A DNA stretch of 64,000 nucleotides. Source: Cerrena zonata. Its lineage: Eukaryota; Basidiomycota; Agaricomycetes; Polyporales; Cerrenaceae. The stretch covers positions 744,001-808,000 of the forward strand of contig JASBNA010000006.1 of NCBI GenBank assembly GCA_038087015.1, written 5' to 3'. Of the stretch, positions 35,405 to 47,900 are shown in pieces (the stretch's first letter is position 1; every line of letters begins with the position of its first letter). A program made the position numbers and the translations under genes. The notes below the pieces were generated by a model. That model did not search any database and was not told the origin of the DNA. It was given only the letters and a program-made list of their open reading frames with translations.

Positions 35405-35629
35405 ATGGAATCTCCTATTCCTTCCCCAAGTATCGAAGATGCTCTCAACGCTCTTCTCACAGAACTACGCCGGAGTTCCACGCCTGAACTTGAAGTACTG
35501 GTATTACTATACCGTCCTTCACTGGTAAAACGAACCAAAAAAAATTGTTTCGAACTCGAGCATATTTTACTCGTAAGAAGTAAAAGATTGCAACAGAGAT
35601 TTTACAACTCTACTTTTGAGACGGCGTGA
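35405..35629 (+). CDS. Doubtful hypothetical fragment
   Basis: ATG begins SPSIEDALNALLTELRRSST, an amphipathic helix-like stretch, in a 74-codon frame. A second protein-like stretch (REQPSKFNVVVDVQAGPYIR) follows in another frame at about 35620-35700, so a short intron in between is conceivable. No homologue known to me. It may be part of a decayed gene upstream of the LYR gene. Confidence 0.22.
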   Translation: MESPIPSPSIEDALNALLTELRRSSTPELEVLVLLYRPSLVKRTKKNCFELEHILLVRSKRLQQRFYNSTFETA

Positions 35630-35867
35630 ACAACCTTCAAAGTTCAATGTCGTCGTTGATGTTCAAGCCGGTCCGTACATCCGGTCCCACGCCTCCCCGT
35701 ACAAGCGAGGTTATTGAATCTCATTTCATGACTCTACCAGCAACTACTGGTCGCAAGACCATCTATATTTCTCCACCTCTCTGTTCATTCTATCTCCAAG
35801 CTTGTATTCCACCAAATAACTCAGAACTTGAAAGCCACACCAGGTTCAATCGGCAAACGCAAACTAT

Positions 35868-36369
35868 ATGATCCCACCACAAGCTGGTAGTAAAGCCACC
35901 CGTCTTCGTGTGCTTTCTCTGTATAAGGAACTACATCGTTTGGGGCGAGATTATCCTGACCCTAGGTATGCTTCTTTACTTCTTAGTGTAGAAGGTGATT
36001 ATATATACCTGTCACCGGTGGTGTTTAGGTATAACTTTCACGGAAAGCTGCGTGGTCTCTTCGAAAGTGAGTCACACAACCGAAACTTAAGGCTACGAAA
36101 TGCATTAACTCTTGATCTCGTATATAGAGAACCGAAACCTTCAGGACGAAGCAGAGATTGAGAAAGCTATCAAACTCGGAGAGTACATCCGCAATGGTAC
36201 CTATCCTTCCTTCCCCTCCCTTTCTTATCGTTATCGCATTTCACCATTCGCCTTCGTCCTGACTCATTGTGCACCTCTTCCAGAAACCCTTGCATTGTAT
36301 TCATTAAGGAAATATCGTCACCTGAAACGAATGTACCCCTTCGACTCCACGAGCGACCCACTTCCCTGA
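35868..36369 (+). CDS. LYR-motif protein resembling ETFRF1/LYRM5
   Basis: Four small exons: 35868-35965, 36029-36066, 36128-36196 and 36284-36369, with introns of 63, 61 and 87 nt; phase is kept throughout and the product is 96 aa. After a short leader comes the LYR-type helix SLYKELHRLGRDYP, then LRGLFEKNRNL, the helix AEIEKAIKLGEYIRN and the ending TLALYSLRKYRHLKRMYP. This matches the Complex1_LYR family and most closely the LYRM5/ETFRF1 branch, whose members act in the mitochondrial matrix and, in animals, remove FAD from electron transfer flavoprotein. The fungal role is inferred. None of the exons exceeds 33 codons, so the gene is invisible to simple open-frame scans. Confidence 0.88.
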
Positions 36370-36901
36370 TACAACAAGGCGATCTTCGGGGAATTAGTGG
36401 AATATTTGGGACACCTTCGAGTTTCGTCATAAAGGCCACCCTCAGCACCATACTTGATATGCTTCTTTTTCCATTCCGAGGCTATCAGACTCCGGCACCG
36501 AGACAGCGGGGGTAGTTCAAGTTGGACCAAAGTGACATTGGTTGGTCCCACAATAGGAACTTCAAGACGTTGAAGAATATGACAGGGGTATGGTCGATAT
36601 GGGCTGCGGGTGCTTGATGCCAATAGTTGTTGGACCTGTAATGGCATAATTGCGGTATCAGAGGCTGAGGTTAGTGTGACCTCGTTTCATGCAGTATACT
36701 ATTTCATCGGACAGTGACGATCGGATGTGTCTTGATTTAGAGTATGCTATAACTACAGTTGTTGATTCGATGACTACAAATACAGAAACAGAAAAGGTGA
36801 AGGAATCCCGATGATGATGGAGATCGACTTTATTCTTCAAATTAAGGGGAAGGGGTAACTAGGACCGCCATTGACATTCATTTTTCCAAGGAAGATACTA
36901 C

Positions 36902-37464
36902 TCAAGCAGATCCTCCTGAGCCCTTCCGAAGTGGTCCGCTGATTTCCTCTTTCTCGTAGGTAGCTTCTTCAGCACCGAATCGCTCTTCGCTCGCATACGA
37001 CTTTCCACCAGCTTTTCCCGTAGGCGCTGTTTCGGTCTCAGTGTGATGTCTCTTTTTGACATACCTGATCGTCGTTTCCAGAAGTTCTCCTGGGGTGTCG
37101 TCCGAGCGATCAGCCTACAACGAAAAACAACAGGTTATGTTCGGGTCGATGTGGACGTGTAAACACGAATGTACTTACCTTCACCGCGGCTTCCGATGCA
37201 CTCGCGAGGTGTTCGTTCCAGTTGGGTGCATTTCGGATGGGCGTAGAAGTTTTGTGTTGTTCTTTCTTGAGGTTCCGTTGCTTTTCGACCTCGAGAACCT
37301 ATTCAAAACTCCGTTAATCATCCTATCCCCGCGGCATATCTCGGAGTACACACCTCTGGGTCATTGTCGTGCATAGTGCTCGAATACCTCGGCGCGACCG
37401 CCGAGACCCTTGATACGGGAGCAATAGAACGTCTGAGAGCGGAACGAGTTGCGAGTGAATACAT
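36902..37464 (-). CDS. Small conserved mitochondrial protein of unknown function
   Basis: Three exons: 37464-37354, 37298-37179 and 37114-36902, with introns of 55 and 64 nt, giving 147 aa. The N terminus is a typical mitochondrial presequence (MYSLATRSALRRSIAPVSRV: Arg, Ser and Leu, no acid). The mature part contains EKQRNLKKEQ, NAPNWNEHLASASEAAVKAD and an acidic, glycine-containing end. I recall proteins with the NAPxWNExLASxSEAxVKAD signature as widespread in fungi but without an assigned role. It is transcribed in the same direction as RFC5, about 380 nt upstream of that gene's stop. Confidence 0.8.
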
Positions 37465-37846
37465 AGCCGTCTTTTGGATGGGATGAGAGGGAAAAGTTGT
37501 GAGAATCGAGTGAGTTCAGAGGGCTATATATGCAGGAATGGACGCGTAGAGAATAACAGTAGTTGTTGATAGAGGGGCTAGAGGGGCTCTGGGGAGTCGG
37601 CAGTTGACTTTGTGGGTTTTGAGTACGGCAAGAACTGGCGTGTGCGCAGGGAATGACGTCGTTACCCATTTCGGTTGTTTCCTTTCACTCATCCCCTGAC
37701 GTCATACCTTCTCGCCGCTTACGGCCTGTGTTCCACTCCTACGATTGGTCAAATATGCTGAAACATGCCATTAAGTGAAGGGGTGAGTATCCAACGTAAC
37801 ACGTAACATGGTAACATACACGAGAGAGAAATTAAGTACACAAGAA

Positions 37847-39534
37847 TCAATCGAATCCGTCCATATCAATACCAAAGAAGAAATGCTATGAAATCAATAA
37901 AGTAAGTTTGCGAAGAACATGCGTATGTCTGGAAGGGCCACCTACTTTATACAGAGCCATAACCTTCACTACCCATGCTTCCAGGTGGAAAATCTTCTTG
38001 TTCCCGATTCTCAGGCGAACCTCCTAAACAAAGAACAGATTTTAGTCATTCACTTGACCGGGGGTGTCCGTTCAATACTCACGTAAAGGGCAGCCCAGTG
38101 GATGATGTCTGCTCTCAGACTCTCGTCCACTTGCGAGACGAGACGGTCCGTGATAGTCTAACGAACGAACACCCAAGTCAGCCCAGTATTTCGAGTCCCA
38201 AAGGTTGGGAGCTTCACTTACTTTGAGTATCACAGTCGGCGGAATACAATGCGTCAGAAGTTCATACAATTTGGACCGGACCTCCATTACCCGTTGAGGG
38301 CTCTGTTCTTGTAAAATCATGTCGGCGACTTTGTGGCAATATGTTTCCCAATCTGGTTTAGCTATCGTCAGAGGACCTGTCAAGTCTGGCCTAGAACGTA
38401 CAAGAAACTCAAGTCAGAAGAACAAGCATTTGTAAGACGAGCCTGGAGCTCTCACGTTTGCATCTTGAGGGCTTCGAAGACGAGAATAGCCTTTCGTAGG
38501 TTGCCATTGGAATCTCGCGCGATATCTCGTGCGACTTCGTCCTCTATTGACCTGAAGGGTTGTTTGCTTGCTACGAACTGTAGCGCTTTCACAATCTGCA
38601 CAGGAAGACGGCCGTATTAGATTCAATCAGGAGCTATCATGGATTAACCATAACCTCATCTTCTGAGGGCGCGGCCACTCTCATAAGCAGACATCGACTC
38701 TTGATAGGTGCAATAAGTTTACTCGTGCTATTCGCACATAGGATGATTCGCATGTTCGACATGTATTTCTCCATCGTTCGTCGAAGAGCTGCTTGTGCGT
38801 CTCGGGATAGTGTGTCGGCTTCGTTTATGATGACAACTAATCGTGACAATGTAGATACATTACGCAGCGTACTCAAAAGCAGGAGACACACCTTTGAATC
38901 GATGTCTGGCGTTAATATCGACCTGTTGTGTTTGAGCAATTTCCTTTAGGATTTCTTGAATGACGACTCGGTCATACATTCCAACTTCACTGTATAGTAA
39001 CACAGTTTATAAGCGGTGAATGACCTCCATAGATAGGTACAGCTACATACCTTGGCGTAATTTCAATATGGAAATTACTCTGAACGATGTTCACATCCAA
39101 CTTCCGTCTTGAAGGTGTCATGAATACTCGTTGGTCGATTTTAAGCTGTATACATTTCCCGCCATTAGCACACCATATACACGATTATTCTTAAACGAGA
39201 GTGAGCGTACCTTCTCTACACCCTTCCCAAATAGTTCCCTCAGAGTGCAAGCTATCCGAGTCTTCTTTCCCGCTCCTGACGGTCCATAGAAAAGCATATG
39301 CGGGAAATCGCCCGACGAGGCCTGTGTACATGGCGCATAGGTGGAGAATCATTAGAGAGGAAAAGTCCTGGATCCTGGAGTAAATACGCACGAGTGAACG
39401 CAGTCGATCTGATAGTCCTTCATGGTAATGCAAGTCACTGAGCGTTTTAGGACGATACTGAGAGTACGACGAGTCATTGAATTGTTTTTAGGTACCAAGG
39501 AGAGGAAATGTACCTGGTCTACCCAAAGAGACAT
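37847..39534 (-). CDS. RFC5: Replication factor C subunit (yeast Rfc5, human RFC3)
   Basis: Small subunit of the clamp loader that opens PCNA onto primed DNA. Eleven exons on the minus strand: 39534-39514, 39457-39392, 39321-39211, 39145-39051, 38989-38892, 38836-38655, 38595-38456, 38390-38222, 38157-38083, 38023-37946 and 37885-37847. All phases agree and give 357 aa, the family length. Motifs: MSLWVDQ|YRPKTL, the modified Walker A GPSGAGKKTR, VVIINEADTLSRDAQAALRRTMEKY (INEAD in the Walker B place), SRC motif KSRCLLMR and the collar domain ending FGIDMDGFD. Using the modified Walker A and INEA rather than GKT/DEAD identifies it as the Rfc5/RFC3 orthologue and not one of the other small subunits. 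The first exon is 7 codons and the last 12 codons plus stop. Confidence 0.97.
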
Positions 39535-39815
39535 ATTTTTAAGATGGGTCGTGTTGAATGAGAGAAAGGTATAGGTGACTAGTGTAGGCCCAAATTAATC
39601 GCGAGACGCGCTGAGGTGAGAGTGACGACGCGTGACGTAACGCGATTGAGTGAAGACACGAGTAGGCTCGGAGTGTCACGTAGCACAGTACTTACTAGAT
39701 AACGTTGGAATATATACTAGTATCTAACCAAAATAAGAGAATATGCATAGTCACTGGTACTTATGATGAATGATATCTCGACCCGTCGAGTACTAGTACG
39801 ATTCACAGAGCAACA

Positions 39816-42376
39816 CTACACTCTCTCATCCGCCCGCCTTCCCGACGGGGCTGGTATGGCCTCCGCTGCCCGCGCCGACTGACTGAGAGTCTCTTTCAAA
39901 CCATCTATTTTCTTTATGGTGAGTTGCACACTCCGCATATCACGGCCTATCTTCTCGAGTTCGTCTTTGATACTTTCTAAAGCACTTCGAATCACATCCA
40001 GGATTGCCATCGAATCCCCTCTGCTCCATCTCTGAACATTCGAATTGCAGACCTCTTCCTGTATCTTCATCAACGGTCCCTCGAGCAACGCAATATTTTC
40101 GGTCAGAACATTCCTAGATGCAAGCAGGACTAGCATCAGGAATGTATAGCAGACCCTTAGAGTGCCCTTGCTTCGTTCATATCGTCCAAGTAGGGTTCTT
40201 GCGAGGTCAGGGTGGACATCGTCGCCCCGGGAAATGCATATTTTCTCATACCCGTCCGGGGAGTACTTTGGAAGGTCGGCTTTATCCACGACTGCTTTCC
40301 AAACGATGTCAAAAATATCGACAAGTGCAACAATATCTACGACATCATTAGAATTGATATGCTGTAGGATGACTTGTTATACGCACATCGGGAATCAGCT
40401 TTGATATCTTGGAGGTCAATTTCTTTGGGTTTGGCATCCTCATCCGAGCCATTAGAAGCACCTGTAATACTGGTAATGCATTGACAATCTTGACATCTAT
40501 TGGTGTGTTTAACAATTTCCTTTTCGCCCGTTTTCGTGTCATTGGTTGCTTTCGTATCTTCATCCGCCTTCGTATCCTCGCTTCCTTTCGCCTTTCGGGC
40601 ACGATCCCTCTGTCTCGCTTTTCTGTCTCGCTCTTCTTCCGCCCTTTTGGCATTTTCTATTTCCGCCTTGAGCTTGTTATGAAGTGCTTGCATCTTGTCT
40701 TTCAGCGCTGTTATAACGCTGTAGAAAGACAAGAACACACAAACACCTGCAGTACGGCTACCATGCTGTATCAGCTGAACGGCAGTACCGGGGAAGCTCT
40801 CTGAAAGCCATGAGAAGCGGACGACGTCACTTTGTTGAGCTCGCCAAATTGTGGAAGAAATGGTCATTTGGGAATTCAGTGAAAAGAAAAGAAGGAGTGT
40901 GAGGCTTTCGTACACGACCCAAAAATCTGGCGAATCCGGATCCTTCTCGTTAGACAGGAATCGTTCCTGTCTGATATTTGCGTCGAAAGCGTATGACAAC
41001 ATCTCGTACAAGAGATAATCAGCCCCCTTCGGAAAGCGAACCCACCAAGTTGGCTGACTCGACTTCATCAGGTTAGACCTGGCCCAAGTCTCTCTCTCCC
41101 TGACTTCTGGTTTGAACGGTAAAAGGCGTAGTCGAGCCATCATGTAATTGTTAGTGTCAGGTAAACTGATGGCTTCTGCGCAGCGGCGGACATGATCAAT
41201 AAGTTCCTGGTCGAGCAAAAGGTTTTGCGCGCGTGCAAGAATGGCAACATCGGAACTTGATAATGTGCGAATGGCACGCTCTTCGAGGTGCGCAATGGCA
41301 TGGTTGAATTTCATATGGATATACTTGAGAAATCCATTTCGCTGAATACTGGAGCATTCCGTTTGAACGTAAGTGCCGATTCGTTTGAAATAATTGAGAA
41401 TACGCCCGCATGCTTGAGGTGAGGGAATTTCTAGCTCGGGTATATCCCAGAGTAACAGACGAATCCTATCCAACAGCGGGGAAATTAGGGACGATTTGTA
41501 GGGCCATTGAGAAGAGACGAGTGGAATCATAGACGTGACAACCATGAAGGTAAGCCAGACGACCATGATTCCAGTTCCGGACCAGCCAGCTAATGGATTG
41601 ATCCCAATAATGAATTCGGCGAATCCAATGAGGAACAAAAAGAAGGACATTTGCATCAGTACCGGGAGAAGCGCAGCTATCTCCCATACTCCATAGTTCG
41701 CCAGCCCGTCATCGCGAAAGAAGCGGATGCGAAGTTGAATTAGGGGGGATCGATTTTCGAGAGACATATATGCATGGATGCATTGCTTGATGTAAACTCC
41801 GAGAGAGGCCGTTACAAGGCTGAGGATGAGACTGCATGACCATAGAATATTTATGCGAACAGCGGCGTCGGTGGATAGGGTAGGACCTTGGGGTGGGGTA
41901 ACTGATGGAAGCGTTGGGATGGCGAATCCGGTGTTCAGATGGATCAATTGGGCCAAGAACGCATTTGTTGAGCTTTCTTGGTCTCGCATTAATCGTGTAT
42001 ACGAGTCGATAACAAACGTCGTCATAACAGCCGAGAACAGACCAGCCTAATGAGATGTTCATTCATTCTAAGGATTAAATCATACGGCTGCAAACTCTCT
42101 CACCAAGGTCAGAAGTGCATCAATGTCTTCCTTCACGTCGTTCGTCCGCTCTTCATCATACTTACGAACGCTATCGGATATCTTTGCCCACCCTGTACGA
42201 TCTGGTTCGACCAGAACACGCTGTACGTCTTCGGATATCTTCTTCGGTTTTGGTCTCTGGAAACATAGTCAGTGAATAAGATGAAGATTGTGCGTATTAA
42301 ATACTAAATTTACCAAATGAAAGGAGATCGCATCCTCCTCCACGGGATCCTGTTTCTCATGCCATTCTTTGGTCAT
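39816..42376 (-). CDS. DUF6535 membrane protein with coiled-coil tail
   Basis: Four exons: 42376-42314, 42256-42104, 42046-40387 and 40336-39816, with introns of 57, 57 and 50 nt; all phases agree and give 798 aa. Exon 2 ends with RKYDEERTNDVKEDIDALL and exon 3 opens AGLFSAVMTTFVIDSYTRL, the DUF6535 entry signature. Four membrane helices follow (LWSCSLILSLVTASLGV, IAALLPVLMQMSFFLFLIGF, GTGIMVVWLTFMVVTSMIPL and the preceding segment). Beyond about residue 480 there is a highly charged Lys/Glu/Asp stretch (KAEIENAKRAEEERDRKARQ), likely a coiled coil, and a helical C-terminal domain. The family is expanded in mushrooms and has no known function. Intact, unlike its relative at 21978-24321. Confidence 0.92.
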
Positions 42377-44102
42377 CTCTACAAGAGGGTGTGAGCAGTA
42401 TGGGATTAGTGCAGAATTGCAATGGGTTTCCTAGGATATAAATACTGTGTGCGCATAAATCAGACGCAGTTGAGGGCTGTGAACACTTGAGCGTTCCGAT
42501 ACTGCTACTGGTGCAAGGACACACCGCATACATGTGTCTGGCAGCATATTCACTCGTGTGATTGAAATTGGTAGGAAGGATGAAACCTTGTAGAGGTCCT
42601 GGTAACAATTTCCGGTTAGGTCGTTATACATCAAGATGAGGATGCGACGACAATGAGGTCAAGAAGGAAGGCTTCCATTTGATGTACGCCCAACGCAGTA
42701 CCCACTCATTCCTGGATGAATGAGCATGTGAGTAAAGTTCAATATATTTCAAAGATTGACAGGAACTTTATACTTGGGAACAACCGGTGTAGACTCGGAA
42801 TCTAAAGTCGATTTCCTTTTGTTCTAGAGAGAACCCAATGAGAATTTTTGTGATATAGACCACAGGCTTCTGGACAACAGTCACATCATCTCGACCAAAC
42901 ATACTTCCACATTTACTAAATGGAGGAATTTTCGCACATTATACGAGTTAGAAGGTATATCTTCGTAATAAAAATAAGGTTATACGAGCGCCTATAAACC
43001 TCACGACCTCGAAACTACTCTTTGAGGCACGGCCCTACAGCAATTATGGCTGAGGTGATATCCTGCATTCTAGAACTGAAGGTGAGCGATACGCCATGCG
43101 AACCTAACATGGCTCATACTCTTCTGTAACACGCATGAAACATGCGGGAAGCTGTAGAAAAGGTAATTGGTGTACCTACTTCGTTTGTACTCGGGGACTT
43201 CTTTGTTAGAAATAAGAGCTTCCAAGCATACTGTTCATAAGTCGCATATCACAAACAGTTTGTAGTCCAGGGTGAGGTGTAACTGCAAAAAGCTTGTGAA
43301 GGCCCAAGGTCATTCGCGGGGCCAAAATTTCCAGAGTTAGAAGGTTTGGGATCGTATGTTGATTGCAGAATTAATCGTTTCCTCCTACGTCCACCGAATA
43401 GAAGCATAGGCATGTAGGGTAGTCGGCCTACTTGCTGCGTGTTATTCAAGATTGAGCAATAGTTCAGGAAGTTAGTACAGACATCCGGGAAGATATTGTC
43501 ACTAAGGTCACAAGGACTTGAAATTGTGCGAGCAGTGGTTGGCTTTATACCGTGACTTCATTTAGATGACATGGATAAGTATTTGCGTTTTGGAAGACTG
43601 TTGTTCCCGAAAGCTAGATGCTGAGTTTATGTGCCACGTTGAGCACGTTGAGCCAAAATACGTTATCGGTCGCCGAACAGCCAAACTTTGTGGTACGATG
43701 CGTTAAACGTACCGAGCTCTACCGATGGCCGAAGGGCGAACGGTTGGGGACCTTAGAGCTTAAAGCTACCAGCTTCACGATGGGATCGTTTTTAGGACAC
43801 TGACTTTCACGAAAAAGAACGGATGCGATGAGAAACACTAGAATCAAGCTCCATAGTGGATTCAGACGGCAGAGGATGGTGGTTGCATACTAAAAAGCAA
43901 CAAGTCGACGTCACGAGAAACGGAGACATAAATGAGAAACGCCGAGCCGATGGATCAGAATTTCACATGTCATAGTTTGTATTAAAGGATACGCGCTCGT
44001 CATAACTATTTCTACACCATACCCCAACATTTACGAGGACTTCCCCACATCCCTCCTCCTCTTACGCTCCTACGGTCTCTTGCTTACCCCATTTTCGTAG
44101 AT
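42377..44102. other. Long intergenic region, nothing recognised
   Basis: About 1.7 kb between divergent genes (DUF6535 minus, SCP2 plus). Open frames are short and overlap on both strands. No repeat ends, tRNA boxes or long palindromes were noticed. Confidence 0.4.
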
Positions 44103-44740
44103 ATGTCTGACATTAAAATTGACGGGTTCAAAGTCAGTTCAGAGTAAAATACTCAATCATAGTGGTGGCTGACACATGAAATTGTGTAGTCGTCTGACGT
44201 CTTAGCTGCGTTGGCAAAGGCATTCGAGGGTTACAGTGACGAGGAGAGGAAAGCTCAGATCAAGAAGGTGACTTCCATTACTCTATCTCGGTAGTGGCAT
44301 AAGTTCGCTAATATGTTGTATGTTATCTTAGACCAACGGTATCTTCGAAATGCGAGTCAAGAACGAGGAGGGCAAGGAGGGTGTCTGGACTATCGATCTC
44401 AAGCAGACCGGTTCAGTATACAAGGGCGAGCCCAAATCAAAAGCAAACGTGACACTCATCCTCTCGGACGAGACCTTTACACAACTTGCTGAGGGCAAGG
44501 TACGTTTCTCCACTATCTCACCCTTTTAGGGACGTATCGTTCTAACTCCGCAACTCTAAACAACGTAGCTTGACGGTCAGAAAGCGTTTCATGACTGGTA
44601 AACTCAAAACAAAGGGCAACATGATGTTCGCCACCAAGCTTGACACTGTCTTGAAGGTATATGACCGTCTTCCTGTTTCTGTTGGATAAATATTGAATGT
44701 TTTATTGGACAGGCTGCTAAAACCAAGGCTAAGCTCTAGG
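44103..44740 (+). CDS. SCP2-domain sterol/lipid carrier protein, one apparent frameshift
   Basis: Five exons: 44103-44132, 44190-44267, 44332-44499, 44569-44656 and 44714-44740, with introns of 57-69 nt. The product is a stand-alone SCP2 domain of about 130 aa: FEMRVKNEEGKEGVWTIDLK, then a Gly-containing beta strand, ANVTLILSDETFTQLAEGK, LDGQKAF, and MTGKLKTKGNMMFATKLD, ending AKTKAKL. Lacking a thiolase, it resembles the single-domain peroxisomal carriers of fungi; the final three residues AKL are a good match to a PTS1 peroxisome signal. Exon 4 is 88 nt where 87 is needed: an extra base in the GTTTC run at about 44587-44590 puts ATGACTGG out of frame and produces a TAA soon after. No alternative acceptor repairs it. 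A sequencing error is likely. Confidence 0.93.
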
Positions 44741-44957
44741 TCTTCCCTCTTCCTTGCATGTTGTATGTATCGTATGTAATTTTATCTTAGAATTCACCAT
44801 ATCCGTTCTATCACAACGCATCAAAGTAAATTGAGTCGTGAGTGTATATTACGATGCATAACTGAATAGTGTGATTCATAAAGTATGTACTTCCAAACTC
44901 GTCCTAAGAAAGCCTAAGAGGATGGTAGAAACGTGAATCCTCAACGTCCGCGCAAAA

Positions 44958-47900
44958 CTAGAATACGCCGCCGAATAAACCACGTTGACGACGTGGCGTC
45001 TGGGCGACTTCTGGCCGTAAGGTTGCTAGACTGTTAAGTTGTTTCATAACCTAAGAAAAATCCCTGTCAGCGATTTTGAAATGGAAGTTGAAAATAGAAA
45101 GTTGACCTCTTCTAGCTTGTCCTTGCGCTCTTGCAAGTCTAGATGTCTTCGTACGATAGGATTCTCACGTGCAAATTCTACGATTTCTCGTCTATCGAGG
45201 TCGTACAACAATCTTGAATCAATTTCTCGCGGGAACTGAATTGAATCGACAGTTAACGCAAGGGAAATGGAGTGAGAGGCCTTCAGCAACATACCTGGTA
45301 GAAAAATTGATCAAGCAGTTCAATGTTGATGAACATAGTCGCAGTATACGCGAGCTTATCAGCAACCACAGTCAAGAATGCCTCAGGACAGAGAGCGTCA
45401 CTCTCAGGTCCCACTTTGCACCGTTTCGATTTCAGCGCAGCGAGCCGGAGTTTCAAAACATTCAAGCGGTTGCCGTACATCGTTGCATGTCGAGCTGAAG
45501 TCTTCACGTTAGCACAAAACTGATCCTAAACCATGAATGTCTTACCATCGAGGATCTGAGCCGGAGGATACCTATAATCATCCTCTGCTGCAATAGGCTC
45601 TTCTCCTTCAGCGTCAGGGTTTGCCAACAATCTTTGCTTCCTGTCCCTCTCTTTCGTCTCCAACTCCTTCACATACCCGATCAACCCATTCAACCTCCGA
45701 CTGCCACCAACCCTCTTCCTAATCTCCTTCAGCTTCTCTTCACACTGCACCACCTCCTTCTCATACAGCTCCAAGGCACCAGTCCTCCCAAGCTCCCATT
45801 CTCTCGGCTCAACCTCAACCTCGTACTTGTACGGCTTGATACAATTCTCGACTTGGTCCGAGGTGACACCGATTCGGTCTCGTAAAATTGCATGAGAGAA
45901 TTCGATGAGACGTTCGGCAGCTTGAGGATGATGGTTGAAAGGTTCACCCGCTGCTATGGAATCAATAAGTGTTCGGAGACCGTCTGCGACGAGGAGGGTG
46001 GAGTCTCGACCAACACCAGATTTGGTGAGTAGGGATGAAGCTGCTTCGAGTTTGTATTTCCAGTATGGTTCAACATCATCAGGTTTGACTTTAGGATCAG
46101 CAGCAATAGTGGAGAGCTCGCCGACTCGCTTGTCGGTCCAGTAGAGTTGTTCCAAGACATCCATCACTTTCTCGTCAAGCATCTCCTTGAGTTTGGCTCG
46201 GACATGGGGTTTACGGAATTGAGTGGTGAAATCTTTGAATCGTCCCTTGAGAGCATCGATGGTTTCCGCAACGTATGACTCGGCACTAATTCTTCGGTCG
46301 TTGTACTGAACCTTAAATTGATACTGCGCTTCTTCGAGTTCCAGTTGGACCGCGTTGGTGATACCGTGGAGGGATGACGCCATAGACGATTCTAGGACTT
46401 CCATAAGCCGTTTTCTTAGCGTATTGGTTCCAACCATCAATGACGAAGTGCTGCCGAAATGGTCTCGATGGGCACCGAAAAACTCATTTTCCTGGCGTTG
46501 TACGATAGCACCGGTAGACTCCTTGCTATTCTTGGTCGATGCTTTGCACACGACACCAACATAGCCTAAGTGTAGAGGATACCGATTACCGGCAAGAATC
46601 GTAGCACCTGTTTCAGGAGGAACCAGATCCATCTTGGTGATTACACCAATAGTACGCAAGCCCAGAGGGTCGACTTTCCGACTGGTACGGAGAGCAGGGG
46701 AGTTGGCCAAATCAACATCTGCAGCGCAAACAGCTAAGATGATATTGGGTTCGCGAATGTACCTGTCACAAAGAGAAGCAATCTTCTCTTTGAGACTCTC
46801 CGGTTGGTCCATAGATGCAATCTGGATGTATCCGGGAAGGTCAATAAGAGATAGGTCGGGAACACGAGGGCTGTAGATTCGGAGCTCTATAGGGTCGTTA
46901 GAGACACACTCCGAGGCGGGGACAGCGAGATTTAGGTCTGTCAAGGTCTTCTGGATCTTAGTAAAGTCCGTGATCTTGCCAAGACCAAGATGGGGGAACT
47001 CTCCATACTCCTCCGGTTCGTTAGGATTTGAGCGGGGAGTGTGAATGAGAGTGAGCTCGATAGGACGTCGTGTGACCATATTATTTCCTCTAGTACGGTT
47101 AAGTACAACAGCGGGTTAGATACGGGACAATTACGCACTTTGGTAAAAACTCGTGCCCTACGATAGCCTCCAATACCGAACTCTTACCAGAGCTCTGACT
47201 TCCAATAACCACGATACTCGGAAGCTTCAATGCATCACTTTGGTCAATGCTAATGAGCATACTCCGTATCTCGATCAGCTTCCGCGTGAGATGCATAAGA
47301 CCGTTTTGAGAATCCGAAGAGCCACTGTCCGATTTAGAGTCAGAAGGAGACGACATAGTAGCTGCCACCAATGCAGCGATGATAGCATCCTCTCCATCAG
47401 GACGCTTATTATGGCTGCCGTCTTCAGGATCTTCGCCGTTATCCCGCTGCTTGCCCTTCCCTCCGTCGGATGACTTGAAGAGGTCCTTGAGGAATTGAGG
47501 AGCATCAAGATCCGGAAGTTCGGGGAGTTTGACGTCTGAAACGCGTGAGGAAACAGCTTTGAAGGTGTCCGATGCAGTGTCGAAGATATCCGTTGCAGTA
47601 TCATGAATTGCAGATAGGACCTCATTTGACTTCTTCTTCATTTCTATTACCAGATTTCATATAGAGTTAGTATTCATAAGAAGTCAAAATGCGTACCCTC
47701 GAACTTGTAATTAGCATAAGTCAATCCTCCTGCACCAACTGTAGCGGCACCAGCAGGAACACGGAAAGCCCGAAGCACAAAACGGGGTATAGAGGAGTAC
47801 GAGAAAGCTCGAATATGGACGTGTCGTACATTAGCTGAAGGAACATAACGTGGTCGTAAACGTAGATTTTGGGAGGTATAAAATGTAGAGAGATGACGAC

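Noticed and set aside
45634..45885. Leucine-rich plus-strand frame in the MGM1 region
   Set aside because: Antisense shadow of a long, well-supported MGM1 exon.
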